From NCBI RefSeq assembly GCF_002934365.1, contig NZ_PTIY01000001.1, forward strand, positions 186,001 to 250,000: a stretch of DNA of 64,000 nucleotides, in the 5' to 3' direction. Positions 36,431-45,945 of this stretch are shown here, in pieces (the first letter of the stretch is position 1; every line of letters begins with the position of its first letter). The DNA comes from Methylobacter tundripaludum. Lineage in GTDB: Bacteria > Pseudomonadota > Gammaproteobacteria > Methylococcales > Methylomonadaceae. The notes under the pieces were generated by a model. That model was not told the origin of the DNA. It saw nothing but the letters and a program-made list of their open reading frames with translations, and ran no database searches. A program made the position numbers and the translations under genes.

Positions 36431-38818
36431 ATGCCTAATACCTTAAAGCTTCCCCTTGAATCACTGAAACTGAATGTCGATTTGGCGGGCTTTGAGTTCC
36501 CCACCGCGCCGAAGCTGCCCGAGACTATTTTAGGCCAGTCCAGAGCCCAATCGGCGCTTGAATTCGGCATCGCGATGAACAATCCCGGCTACAATGTTTT
36601 TGTGATGGGCGAGCCGGGATTGGGCCGCTTGTCGATGATTACCAACCATCTGCATACCCAGGCAAAAACGCTGCCCGCGCCGCCCTCCTATGCTTATGTC
36701 GATAATTTCGGCAATCCGAGAGAGCCGATGGCCGTTGAGTTGCCCGCCGAACACGGCCAGACGCTCAGCAAGGACATCGAAAAACTGATCGACAACCTGC
36801 TGGCGACCTTTCCCGCCGCGTTCGAAAGCCCGACTTACCAGCAGAAAAAGAGCGCTATCGAACGCCATTTTAACCAGTACTATAACAATGCGATCGATCT
36901 GGTCGATAAAAAGGCCCAAGCATTGGACATTGCATTGTTCAGGGAAAACGAATCGATTTCTTTTGCGCCTATCCGCGACAACAAGGCGCTGAATGAAGAC
37001 CAATTCACCCAATTGCCGCTGACGGAACGGGAAGTCTTCCACAAGCGTGTCGAAGAACTGGAAGAATACCTCAGCGATGTCTTGCTGGAATTGCCCCAGT
37101 GGCGCAGAGCCATGGTTGAAAAAATCAAGCAACTGGATAACGACACCATCGATCTGGCGATAGAGCCGTTGTTTGCCGAACTGAACGACAGTTACCAGAA
37201 TATCGATGATGTGATCACCTTCCTGGCGGAAATCAAAAAAAACCTCGGCAACACCATTGCCGATTACCTGATGCCCAGCCGGACGCCGGAGCCGCAGGAC
37301 AACACCAGCAAGCGGCTGCTGCTGACCGAGCTGTACGCGCCCAACATCCTGGTCGATAACAAGCAGGAATGCGGCGCACCGGTGATTTACGAGCCGCACC
37401 CGATTTACCAAAACCTGTTCGGCCGCATCGAATACGTCAGCGACCAGGGTACGCTGGTGACCAATTACCGCCGGATTTGCGCCGGTTCATTGCATAAAGC
37501 CAACGGCGGTTACCTGATCCTCGATGCCGAAAAACTGCTGAATTATCCGTTCGTCTGGGAAGGCCTCAAACGCGCGCTGCAATCCGGCCGCATTGAAATC
37601 GAATCGCCTTATTCGGACCTCGGCATCAACACCATCACCCTGAAGCCGGAAGTCATCCCGCTGAACGTCAAGGTGATCCTGGTCGGCTCCAGAGACATTT
37701 ATTATCTGCTGGAAGAGCTGGATGACGAGTTTAACGAGATGTTCAAAATCCTGGCCGACTTTGACAACTACATCCCGCGTAACGACGAGTCGATGCAACG
37801 CTTCATCCTGCTGATGATCAAGCAGGCCGCAGATTCCGGGGCCAAACCGTTGACGCGAACGGCGATTGAATGCCTGATCGAGCACAGCTGCCGCCTTGCG
37901 GAAAACCAGCATCATTTTTCCGCCCGGATCAAAGACTCGCTGGAAATCATCGCCGAAGCCAACCTGTTTTGCAGGCCCGACGACCAGCCGGTTTGCGACC
38001 GCTCTCATATCGAACAGGCGCTGGCCGCCAGAGAGCATCGCAACGGCAGATTGCCCGAGAACATCCTCGAGGAAATGCTGGTCGGCACCATCCTGATCGA
38101 TACCGACGGCGACGCGATAGGCAAAGTCAACGGCCTGACCGTAATGGAAGTCGGCGGCAGCAGCTTCGGCGCGCCGGTGCGCATCACCGCCAGCGTTTAC
38201 CCCGGTTCCAGGGGCATCGTCGATGTCGAGCGGGAAGTGGAACTGGGCCAGGCCATCCACTCCAAAGGCGTGATGATCCTGACCGGCTATCTGGGACACA
38301 CCTATGCCCAGCTATTTCCGCTGGCCATATCGGCCAGCATCGCGATCGAACAATCCTACGGCTATATCGACGGCGACAGCGCCTCGCTGGCCGAGCTGTG
38401 CTGCCTTATTTCAGCGCTGACCCGGATACCGATCAAACAGACCTTCGCAGTGACCGGCTCGATCAACCAGTACGGCGAAGTGCAGGCGGTCGGCGGCGTT
38501 AACGAGAAAATAGAAGGCTTCTTCCGGCTGTGCCAGGCGCGCGGCCTTAACGGCCAACATGCCGCCATTATCCCGGCCGCCAACAAGCGTAACCTGATGC
38601 TGAAACAGGAAGTGATCGATGCTGTGGCAAAGGGGCTGTTTGCGGTTTATGCGGTTTCCAACGTCGATGAAACGCTGGAGTTATTGACCGGGGAATCGGC
38701 TGGCGTGTTAGATAGCGAAGGCATGTACCCGGAAGACAGTATTAATTTTAAGGCCATCTCAAGGTTAAAGGAGATTTCGGATATGGCTGGGGATGAGGAT
38801 GATAAGGAGGAGGTTTAG
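36431..38818 (+). CDS. Lon-like ATP-dependent protease (LonB-type)
   Basis: A 795-residue AAA+ protease with an N-terminal ATPase region (VFVMGEPGLGRLSMITNHL), a long central helical part (KKSAIERHFNQYYNNAIDLV), a second ATPase-like segment (CAGSLHKANGGYLILDAEKL) and a C-terminal Lon protease domain. The Ser-Lys dyad is visible in DGDSASLAELCCLISAL and GGVNEKIEGFFRLC. This is the shorter family without the Lon N-domain. The Walker A (GEPGLGRLS) lacks the usual GK[ST], as seen in members of this family. Start at ATG 36431; a TTG two codons upstream is possible. Confidence 0.9.
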   Translation: MPNTLKLPLESLKLNVDLAGFEFPTAPKLPETILGQSRAQSALEFGIAMNNPGYNVFVMGEPGLGRLSMITNHLHTQAKTLPAPPSYAYVDNFGNPREPMAVELPAEHGQTLSKDIEKLIDNLLATFPAAFESPTYQQKKSAIERHFNQYYNNAIDLVDKKAQALDIALFRENESISFAPIRDNKALNEDQFTQLPLTEREVFHKRVEELEEYLSDVLLELPQWRRAMVEKIKQLDNDTIDLAIEPLFAELNDSYQNIDDVITFLAEIKKNLGNTIADYLMPSRTPEPQDNTSKRLLLTELYAPNILVDNKQECGAPVIYEPHPIYQNLFGRIEYVSDQGTLVTNYRRICAGSLHKANGGYLILDAEKLLNYPFVWEGLKRALQSGRIEIESPYSDLGINTITLKPEVIPLNVKVILVGSRDIYYLLEELDDEFNEMFKILADFDNYIPRNDESMQRFILLMIKQAADSGAKPLTRTAIECLIEHSCRLAENQHHFSARIKDSLEIIAEANLFCRPDDQPVCDRSHIEQALAAREHRNGRLPENILEEMLVGTILIDTDGDAIGKVNGLTVMEVGGSSFGAPVRITASVYPGSRGIVDVEREVELGQAIHSKGVMILTGYLGHTYAQLFPLAISASIAIEQSYGYIDGDSASLAELCCLISALTRIPIKQTFAVTGSINQYGEVQAVGGVNEKIEGFFRLCQARGLNGQHAAIIPAANKRNLMLKQEVIDAVAKGLFAVYAVSNVDETLELLTGESAGVLDSEGMYPEDSINFKAISRLKEISDMAGDEDDKEEV

Positions 38819-38910
38819 CGTAATCCTCTGTATTATGTAGCAAGAGCTTAAAAGATGAAAAAAATAAAGGCGTGGACCGAAATGCTCCTCACGCCTGAAG
38901 ATAACAAAAA

Positions 38911-40206
38911 TTAATCGGATAGCTTTTTGTTCGTTTTTATATTATCGATAACTTTATCGAAATCTGATTTGTATTCTCTGTCTTGAATTACTCTAAATTT
39001 TTCAAATTCTTTTAAGGCATGTCTATTGGCCTCTTCTCGACGCACTTTTCCATAATCAGAAAGCACATCATAGGCATTGAAATCCAAAAAACCATCTAAC
39101 TTTTCTGTCCAGTCCTTCATTGATAATGGCTTATGCCTTCTAGCAAAATTCTCGGCCCAGTCTAAGTACATTGATACGAGTCTATTTAAATTATCAATTT
39201 CATCTTTTGATAAGTAGTTCTTACCGACAGTAACATCTAATTTAGTGATTTTTCCTTTTTTGCCTTCGTTCTTCCATGTTTGAACTCCCATATGAGGCTT
39301 TGTCGCATCGGCTCTCAATTTAATAAGTTCGGATGATGTATGACCATGAATTGCATAATGTAATTTATCTTGAACATGAGCATAAAACTGCTGTGTTATT
39401 GGTGAATCTTTGTCGTAGTCAATACTGCATTGCGCATATATGTCCGTTACTTTTTGATAAAATCGTCTTTCAGAGGCTCTGATTTCCCGGATCTTTTCAA
39501 GCAAATCATCAAAATAATCTTTGCCAAAAAGTTGATTTCCTTGTTTAAGTCTTTCATCATTCAAAACAAAGCCTTTAATCAAATAATCTTTCAAAACTGT
39601 TGTTGCCCATTTTCTGAACTGAGTTGCCCGAACAGAGTTTATCCTATAACCTACTGAAATTATTGCATCTAAGCTGTAAAAATTGGTGTCATAGTTTTTG
39701 TCATCTGATGCAGTTACTCGAATTTTTCGAGTAACTGCATCTTCATCTAATTCATTGGTTTCAAATATGTTTTTTAGATGATAAGTCACGGTATTTGATT
39801 CAACATCAAAAATTTCCCCCATCCCTTTTTGTGATGCCCATACTGTTTCATCGCCTATCAATACTTGAACCTTAATAGTGCCATCCTCTGCCGCATAAAA
39901 TAAAAAAGGTGAGTCTTCCCTATAAACTTCATTTTCTAACTGAATGGCCTTTGATATTTCTTGCTTTGATACCGCCTTAGTTTCCATAGGAGTTTGATAG
40001 TCTTGTTCAATGGTTGGCTGCTCAATGAAATCTTGCGCAGAAAGATTAATTCCTCTGTCTAATGCCAACATTAATAGTTTTGGATGCCATCTTGCCGGAA
40101 TAGATTCCGCCTTAACCCAATAGGCTACAGTGCTCTGACCTTTGCCAATCAATGCTGCCAATGCGGTTTGCCCGCCAAACATATCAACAATAGCTTTTAC
40201 ATTCAT
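38911..40206 (-). CDS. RhuM-family protein with N-terminal HTH domain
   Basis: A 431-residue protein. Residues 1-60 (VDMFGGQTALAALIGKGQST, VAYWVKAESIPARWHPKLL) form a Cro/YdaS-like helix-turn-helix. From about residue 95 the RhuM virulence-protein family begins (TVWASQKGMGEIFDVESNTV; YSLDAIISVGYRINSVRATQ; FRKWATTVLKDYLIKGFVLN). RhuM proteins are usually found without this fusion. The start at 40206 has AAGGTG seven bases upstream. Base composition is A/T-rich relative to flanking genes, suggesting transfer. Palindromes near the promoter suggest self-regulation. Function of RhuM is not established. Confidence 0.85.
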   Translation of the reverse strand: MNVKAIVDMFGGQTALAALIGKGQSTVAYWVKAESIPARWHPKLLMLALDRGINLSAQDFIEQPTIEQDYQTPMETKAVSKQEISKAIQLENEVYREDSPFLFYAAEDGTIKVQVLIGDETVWASQKGMGEIFDVESNTVTYHLKNIFETNELDEDAVTRKIRVTASDDKNYDTNFYSLDAIISVGYRINSVRATQFRKWATTVLKDYLIKGFVLNDERLKQGNQLFGKDYFDDLLEKIREIRASERRFYQKVTDIYAQCSIDYDKDSPITQQFYAHVQDKLHYAIHGHTSSELIKLRADATKPHMGVQTWKNEGKKGKITKLDVTVGKNYLSKDEIDNLNRLVSMYLDWAENFARRHKPLSMKDWTEKLDGFLDFNAYDVLSDYGKVRREEANRHALKEFEKFRVIQDREYKSDFDKVIDNIKTNKKLSD

Positions 40207-40223
40207 AAAATTCACCTTTTTAT

Positions 40224-40263
40224 TTTGATAATCAAATTGTACTATCAGATATTTTGCTGTCAA
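40224..40263 (-). promoter_or_regulatory. Promoter and candidate operator of the RhuM gene
   Basis: On the minus strand TTGACA (40263-40258) and TACAAT (40241-40236) are separated by 16 bases. TTTGAT-T-ATCAAA (40236-40224), a perfect palindrome, overlaps the likely transcription start. Further TTTGATA/TATCAAA half-sites lie upstream near 40265-40300. Position and symmetry suit binding by the protein's own N-terminal domain. Confidence 0.65.
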
Positions 40264-40592
40264 TATCAAATTTATTGTTATGTTTTTTGATACTGATAAG
40301 CCGGGTAACGCTGTAAAGCTGTAAGGCGGATTCGCGGCAGCAATCCGCCATGTCAGGATGATCGAACAGCCCTTTGCCCGGATTTTTCCAAACAGGGCAA
40401 GAACGATATGGCGGCTTATTTTTGATGTTACACGTTTTTGGCAGTATGCTACCGCGAAACCAGCCACGAACTTTATCCGCAAAAAAACCGATTGCTTACC
40501 TGCAACAAAGAATGGGGCAGATCCTGCCTTTTATACAATATTGGAATCAACGCCAATATTACCCACGCTGTCAAAAACCTAGGAATCATATT

Positions 40593-41453
40593 ATGAAGAC
40601 TCAATTTCGCTATGTGTTTGAACTGCTTGCATTGCTATGCCTGTTGTCCGGTGTTGCCAGGGCGGAGGATATGCCTGCAACGTGCAAGCAGGATTGTCCG
40701 GCCCCCTTTGTTAAAAACGAGTTCTGGACGACCGAATACGGCCCTGCCGCAGCCAATATCGTATTATCGCCGACCAACTTCCTGGCCTGTTCTTCCAGTG
40801 GCTACGCACTTTGCTACTATTCCGGTCCGAGTGCCGCGCCGGCCAGCAAAATACCCAAAGAGACGCTACCCAGTTTACCCTGCACAGTGTCCAAAGATAA
40901 CCCGAACGTTGCAGATTGCCGCTGCTATGCGGAATCCGGGGATTCGTATGTTGATATTAATTCCATTATTAATACCGAAGCTTATGTCGAAACCGTTCGC
41001 GTCTGCGGCCTGAATGGCGAGAAGTGCCGTAATATGGTTTCGGAAGCTGCCGGAAAAGCATTGGCGCTGCTCGGAAAGACTGTCCCCTATCTTCCGACAG
41101 CCCCGGTTTGCGGTTATTTGCAGGCCGGCGCGAATGGCGTAGCACCGATGGCCCCAAAGGCTGAATTACTCTCTACTTTCAGCTTTGCCAAGATAAAAAG
41201 CTATGGCAAAGATCAGACCAGTTGCGCCGGCTCTTCGGCCTCTTATGCGGGCTGTATGACAGCGCCTTGCACCTTTGAACGGGATTCCAGCGGTAAGCCG
41301 ACTGGGTTCGCCAACTGCGAATGCCCGATCTATTCGGGGCCTTATCAGATTGGGCAAGGCGGGGCATCCTGCAACGCCGGCAGCGGCTATGTCTGGTCGG
41401 CGGCCTATGCTCCGCCTTCTAAGAGCGATACGGCCGCGAATGGGGGTAAATGA
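40593..41453 (+). CDS. Cysteine-rich exported protein of unknown function
   Basis: A 286-residue protein with a signal peptide cleaved near GVARAED. It has about 20 cysteines, mostly paired in short motifs such as CKQDC, CSSSGYALCYY, NVADCRCYAES and GFANCECPIYSG. The two segments around LPCTVSKDNPNVADCRC and APCTFERDSSGKPTGFANC look like an internal duplication of one disulfide-bonded module. I do not recognise the family. The start at 40593 has AGGA upstream; the frame is open further 5' but without a better signal. Cysteine pairing and export suggest a periplasmic or secreted, disulfide-stabilised protein. Confidence 0.7.
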   Translation: MKTQFRYVFELLALLCLLSGVARAEDMPATCKQDCPAPFVKNEFWTTEYGPAAANIVLSPTNFLACSSSGYALCYYSGPSAAPASKIPKETLPSLPCTVSKDNPNVADCRCYAESGDSYVDINSIINTEAYVETVRVCGLNGEKCRNMVSEAAGKALALLGKTVPYLPTAPVCGYLQAGANGVAPMAPKAELLSTFSFAKIKSYGKDQTSCAGSSASYAGCMTAPCTFERDSSGKPTGFANCECPIYSGPYQIGQGGASCNAGSGYVWSAAYAPPSKSDTAANGGK

Positions 41454-41512
41454 CCGCCCATCGCTTTTTGACTTCATTGCCACACATCGGCAATCGCAAC
41501 AACGCTAAGTAA

Positions 41513-41533
41513 GACGGGGTTTGTAACCCCGTC
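41513..41533. repeat. Perfect 9-base hairpin GACGGGGTT
   Basis: GACGGGGTT and AACCCCGTC surround a TGT loop about 60 bases after the cysteine-rich gene. There is no T-run. It may still stop or protect the transcript. Confidence 0.5.
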
Positions 41534-41700
41534 CGAATGTTATCAAATTGCCTCTGCCGCTCTAAGGAAGCGCTGATTTAATCCTTCGGCAAGCTCGGGA
41601 TGAACGGTAGGTTTTTGATTCCGCTGATGGTTAGGCAAGGCTCTGTTCAGCGACGGCGGTCTACTGTTCAGGATTTTCGGGACACTGTCATTACAGTAAG

Positions 41701-41747
41701 TCGCCATCCCGGCAAGAATATGTCTCGCATTCTTTCCGGGATGGCGA
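41701..41747. repeat. Long near-perfect palindrome between convergent genes
   Basis: TCGCCATCCCGG at 41701 pairs with CCGGGATGGCGA ending at 41747. After one mismatch AAGAAT pairs with ATTCTT, leaving a 9-base loop. It occupies the gap between the cysteine-rich gene and the TonB receptor gene (314 bases, no gene seen). It could be a bidirectional terminator or a REP-type element. Confidence 0.6.
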
Positions 41748-41767
41748 CAACAGTATTATCAAAGCCC

Positions 41768-44026
41768 TCAGATGTCGAAATCGACTTCAAACCCGCCATA
41801 GGCGAATATGGGCATCCCTGGACGGGGGCCATACGGCTGCCTGGAAACCAAATACTCTTCGTTGGATAGATTTTGTATGCCGCCAAGAATCTTTACGCCT
41901 TTGACGATTTTATAATATGCCGAGACATCGGCAATGACGTAATCGTCCGTTTTACCGAAGCGCGAGTCGGCGGCACCCGCACCGTTTACTTGATACGCGG
42001 TGTTGTTAGCGCTGGCAAATGTTTCCCCGACATAATTGGCGGAAACTTCGACGCCATACCGGTCAAAATGCAATCCGCTGCCGAAACTGAGCGTATATTC
42101 GGGAATATACGGGATGCGGTTACCTTTTGCGCCGTAACTGAAAATCGATTCGGCGTCCGTCGAAGTCGCGGCATTGAGCTGCTCGGTATCGGTGTATGTA
42201 AAGGATACGAAGTAAGGGTTGCGGAAACCCCAACCGAAAGCATTCCCGGCGTCGAAGTTCATCGCCAATTCGACGCCTCGGCTGTCAACCATGCCGAAGT
42301 TTTCGCTTTGTCCGGTTCCTGCACCGCCGATATTGTTGACCACCAGTAAGTTCTCAAACTGGGTATAGAAACCGGTGAGCTCCGCTGAAAAAGCGCCATG
42401 TGTATAACGCCCGCCCAGCTCGTAAGCGTTGCTGGTTTCTTCTTCCAGCTTGTCAATCACGGAGTTTTGCGGGCTTGGCGGCGAGAATCCGCGATGCGCG
42501 CTGGTGAACATCATGAAATCGTCGTTAAAGCGGTAATCCAGACTGGCGCCCCCGGCATATAAGTCCAGTGAGCTGGAACCGTTGGTATTCGGCGCTTTGT
42601 TGTTTATATACGTTTGATTCAGATGTTCGTAGCGGATACCCGGCGTAAAACCCCATTTGCCCAATTCGATACGGTCTTTCAGGAAGAAGGCATAGGCATT
42701 GGTAAGCCCTGAGCGGTCATCCTGGCTGCCCGGCGCGCCAACGGTGCTCCCGGAAATAGTGCCGCTCGACGTCTGGTTGTAGGTGGTGTCGTGTTGAAAC
42801 CGGGTTTCCTGGTCTTCGTGGTAACGGAAACCGCCGTTCAACTCATGATGCGTAGCGCCTAAGTCAACACGGTAAGTCGCTGCGGTTTCAACCCCGCCCA
42901 GATAATAACTGCGGTTGTTGTCCCGGACACGCAGGGTACACGCACGATCGCCCTTAAGGCAGGCAAGGCCGTTGCCCCCGTTAGCTCCGGCCAGTGCTGA
43001 GGCCAGAGTTCCGCTGATCCCAGTGCCGCTAATGCTGTCCAGTTTGCTCCAGTTACGGTCGAACTCGCTATAGTACGCGGTTGTAACAATATCCAGGTTA
43101 TCGGTCGGCGAAATGAAATAACGGGCAAAGCCGCCCAAACGGTTGGAATCGATGTTGTCGAAACGCGTTGAAGAGTAGCGCCGGTATGGATCGCTTCTAA
43201 AATCCGCTTCACTCGTGCCTAAGTAGGTTTCATCGGCATCCATACTGGAATAGCCGAACTTGACTTCCATTTTTTGGTATAAATCGGTATTAGGCTCCCA
43301 GGATAAGCGCGCCATAGGCTCAACCTGCTGGAAGCCGGTTTGGTCGCCGTTATGGAAATCGGCGGTTTGATCAATGGTCTTGAATCCGTCTGAATCCCGA
43401 TAAAAGCCTTCCACCAAATAACCGAAACGCCCGTGCTTGGTTTCCAGCGTGTTACCGACATAACCGTGGCTTCTGACTTCGTTATAACTGCCGTAGATCG
43501 TCTTGAGATAGGCTTTGCCGGTGTTGGGAATTGCGGTCGACAAATAATTGAGCACGCCGCCTGTGATATGCGGGCCGTAACCGATTTGGCTTGAACCTTT
43601 TAAGACTTCGACGCCACTCATGCGCCCGCCGGCCGGGTTGTAATAAGCGGCGGGCGCCGAATAGGGCGCAGGCGCGGTCAATACGCCGTCTTCCATGACT
43701 GTGATTTTGGCGCTACGCGTCGTATCGACGCCGCGGAAGCTGATATTAGGGAATAAGCCAAAACCGTCTTCCTCACGGATATTGACGCCGGGGGCGCGTC
43801 GCAATATGCGGTTAATATCGCTGTAACTTTGCTCACGTATCTGTTCGGTAGTAATAACCTGCGCAGACGCCGGCATGTCTTTTACCTCCGCAGGACTGCC
43901 AACGATGCTGACTGTGCCCAAGGTTTTGATTTCAGTGGGTTTGTCCGCGCTTTCTGCGCCGGATGCAAAACTACCGGTGATAACGGCCAGTGATAACGGC
44001 ACAAAGAGTCGATTTGTTCGTAACAT
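41768..44026 (-). CDS. TonB-dependent outer-membrane receptor (FecA-like)
   Basis: A 752-residue receptor with a signal peptide (cleavage near GAESAD). The plug domain has VSIVGSPAEVKDMPASAQVI, IREQSYSDINRILRRAPGVN and SFRGVDTTRSAKITVMEDG. A 22-strand barrel ends with FAYGGFEVDFDI. It resembles Fe(III)-dicitrate or siderophore receptors. An N-terminal signalling domain and FecI/FecR genes are absent. The start at 44026 has AAAGGA upstream. A Fur box about 100 bases upstream supports iron control. The ligand cannot be told from sequence. Confidence 0.9.
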   Translation of the reverse strand: MLRTNRLFVPLSLAVITGSFASGAESADKPTEIKTLGTVSIVGSPAEVKDMPASAQVITTEQIREQSYSDINRILRRAPGVNIREEDGFGLFPNISFRGVDTTRSAKITVMEDGVLTAPAPYSAPAAYYNPAGGRMSGVEVLKGSSQIGYGPHITGGVLNYLSTAIPNTGKAYLKTIYGSYNEVRSHGYVGNTLETKHGRFGYLVEGFYRDSDGFKTIDQTADFHNGDQTGFQQVEPMARLSWEPNTDLYQKMEVKFGYSSMDADETYLGTSEADFRSDPYRRYSSTRFDNIDSNRLGGFARYFISPTDNLDIVTTAYYSEFDRNWSKLDSISGTGISGTLASALAGANGGNGLACLKGDRACTLRVRDNNRSYYLGGVETAATYRVDLGATHHELNGGFRYHEDQETRFQHDTTYNQTSSGTISGSTVGAPGSQDDRSGLTNAYAFFLKDRIELGKWGFTPGIRYEHLNQTYINNKAPNTNGSSSLDLYAGGASLDYRFNDDFMMFTSAHRGFSPPSPQNSVIDKLEEETSNAYELGGRYTHGAFSAELTGFYTQFENLLVVNNIGGAGTGQSENFGMVDSRGVELAMNFDAGNAFGWGFRNPYFVSFTYTDTEQLNAATSTDAESIFSYGAKGNRIPYIPEYTLSFGSGLHFDRYGVEVSANYVGETFASANNTAYQVNGAGAADSRFGKTDDYVIADVSAYYKIVKGVKILGGIQNLSNEEYLVSRQPYGPRPGMPIFAYGGFEVDFDI

Positions 44027-44122
44027 ACAATTTTCCTTTGCTAGACGGTTCGAACAGAGCTGCATTGAAGCAAAAAGCCCAAATAAACCTCAGAATAAGT
44101 GAGTCAATATCTTACCCAACCA

Positions 44123-44141
44123 GCAAATGATAATCAATGTT
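44123..44141 (-). promoter_or_regulatory. Fur box upstream of the TonB receptor
   Basis: GCAAATGATAATCAATGTT matches the 19-base Fur consensus at about 14 positions, including the uninterrupted core AATGATAATCA. It lies about 97 bases ahead of the receptor start. The rest of the 505-base gap up to 44531 has a degraded CTTCGTGG remnant near 44440 and no gene I can support. Confidence 0.7.
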
Positions 44142-44531
44142 ATTCGTAATTCAGGATGCGATCGTACCTGGTTGACATAAACCTAAAAACCGCAGTTACG
44201 CATTGTAAATGAGCGGAGGTAAGCCTCTGCTTCGATAATGATCTTTTGAACATGGTCGAAAGTTCCTTACACTCCAACTGCAACTTTTGGATTATTAAAG
44301 GTGAGGCCATAGTCTATTGATGGCAGGCTGGATATGCGGAACCGCATAATAGAGGAACACTCAGGATCTTGCGTTATACACTTCTCTCGGAACAAGGTTT
44401 AGGGATTCCCTGTTTCGCAACGTTTTGCCTGGTCTTTTCTTCGTATCTTCGTGGCGAATCAACCCGTCTTTGTTCTGAATGGGCGGTTAATCCGGGCGCA
44501 TCGCGCGCTTTTTCACTTTGCCCGACGATCG

Positions 44532-45122
44532 TCAATAATCAACCGGCAATCGCGTAACCAATTCATCCCAGCGGATCACAATATCCGGCAACACGCCGAC
44601 TTGGGTTTCGCCATTTAATTCATAGAGTTCGGGCTTTCCGTATTCATCGCCGATCAGCCGGTAAACGGTCAGCACCCGATCAACCGGGTGAATCAGCCAA
44701 TATTCTTTTACGCCATGGCGTTCGTAAAGATTGCGTTTTCTTATTTGATCGTGACCGGCCGTGGACGGAGACAAGACTTCCACGATCCAGTCCGGTGCGC
44801 CGCGCACACCGCGTCGGTCCAGTTTGTTGCTGTCGCAGACCACCAATACGTCCGGCTGTACGACGGTATCGATGCTTTCGTCCGCTTCATTCTGTTTCGG
44901 CAATCGGACATCGACCGGCGCAATGAAAGCGCGGCAAGGTTTACCGGTTAAAATGTTTGCCGCCTGACGATAAATTTCCCCCGCCACATCCTGATGCGCC
45001 AGATCGGGAGCCGGAGACATCGCATAGGCGCTGCCATCGATCAGCTCATAGCGCATATCGTCAGGCCAAGTCAGGTAATCGCCGTAGCAATGGTGTTGAG
45101 TATCCTTTAATGCTAAACCCAT
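44532..45122 (-). CDS. Uma2 family (DUF820) endonuclease-like protein
   Basis: This 196-residue protein has the PD-(D/E)xK-like Uma2 pattern: MRYELIDGSAYAMSPAPDLA, then VQPDVLVVCDSNK, APDWIVEVLSPST and RKRNLYERHGVKEYWLIHPV. Uma2 proteins are widespread, often in many copies, and thought to be nucleases of mobile origin, though activity is seldom shown. The start at 45122 is preceded by a G-run. It stands alone, with a CTTCGTGG remnant beyond its 5' side (near 45330). Confidence 0.85.
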   Translation of the reverse strand: MGLALKDTQHHCYGDYLTWPDDMRYELIDGSAYAMSPAPDLAHQDVAGEIYRQAANILTGKPCRAFIAPVDVRLPKQNEADESIDTVVQPDVLVVCDSNKLDRRGVRGAPDWIVEVLSPSTAGHDQIRKRNLYERHGVKEYWLIHPVDRVLTVYRLIGDEYGKPELYELNGETQVGVLPDIVIRWDELVTRLPVDY

Positions 45123-45368
45123 ATCAATTCCCCCCCCTGTATTTTATATATTGAAAAAAGCATAGCACAGCGCATAGGCTCCGAATACTATTTTGGGGCT
45201 TTGATAGGTTTGCCGTCCCTTCAGGGCGTGAGCAGAAAGGAGTCAGGCAAAGAACAATCCTGCCGGACGGAACGTAGAGGGGGAGGAGCATGTAACGGCC
45301 GCCTTGCATGAATTTGAAATGGCGATCGTTAACGTCTTCGTGGTGATGTGCTGTTCTTTCTAAGCGCT

Positions 45369-45944
45369 TTAGCGGCTGGCTTCCATGACGATCACGTCAA
45401 TACCGTTTTCCCTTAATCTGGCGCGAATGGCGCTGACGCTGGTCATTTGGGCATAAGGCCCCATTTTGACTCGATTCCAAACCACATTGCCGACTTTGGC
45501 TTTCTCGACTTTGGATTCAATCCCCATCAACGCCAGCTTGGCTCTTAAGCTGTCGGCATCTTTAAAGTCTTTAAACGAACCGGCCTGTAAAATATAACTG
45601 GCGGTTTTTGCCTGCCCTACCCGCTCTTCCCTGGCGCGCGTATTAATTTCGTAATCCGGCACGATGACTTCTTTTTCAGGCAGGATGGTGTAAAAATCAA
45701 ACTGCGGCAACACCGGCCCCTCAGGCTTTTTCTCCGGCTTGGGCGCTTCGCTTTTTGCCGCTTCCGGCGCTGCCGCTACATCCGGCTGCGGGGATGTTTG
45801 CTTCGATCCGATATTGCTTAAATAAACCAAGAAGACTACAAACGAAATTATCAATGCCGTAATCAGCATCCAGCGCCACAGACTAAGGCTCTCCGACTTT
45901 TGTCTGTGATTGTGCTTCGCTCTGTGTTTGTAGTCTTTAGCCAT
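45369..45944 (-). CDS. SPOR-domain protein (FtsN-like)
   Basis: This 191-residue inner-membrane protein has a basic cytoplasmic start (KDYKHRAKHNHRQKSESLSL), one membrane span (MLITALIISFVVFLVYLSNI), a proline/alanine/lysine-rich periplasmic linker, and a C-terminal SPOR domain (SYILQAGSFKDFKDADSLRA; VVWNRVKMGPYAQM) that binds denuded peptidoglycan at the septum. Location directly after argS (1 base after its stop) is typical of gammaproteobacterial FtsN-like genes. Length is shorter than E. coli FtsN. Confidence 0.9.
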   Translation of the reverse strand: MAKDYKHRAKHNHRQKSESLSLWRWMLITALIISFVVFLVYLSNIGSKQTSPQPDVAAAPEAAKSEAPKPEKKPEGPVLPQFDFYTILPEKEVIVPDYEINTRAREERVGQAKTASYILQAGSFKDFKDADSLRAKLALMGIESKVEKAKVGNVVWNRVKMGPYAQMTSVSAIRARLRENGIDVIVMEASR

Positions 45945-45945
45945 G

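Noticed and set aside
36530-38299. Two long antisense frames opposite the Lon-like protease gene
   Set aside because: No recognisable motif, composition typical of antisense frames in G+C-balanced genes, and a complete conserved protease on the plus strand.
44369-44557. Short plus-strand frame before the Uma2 gene
   Set aside because: Overlaps a degraded CTTCGTGG repeat remnant and the 3' end of the Uma2 gene, with no coding signal.
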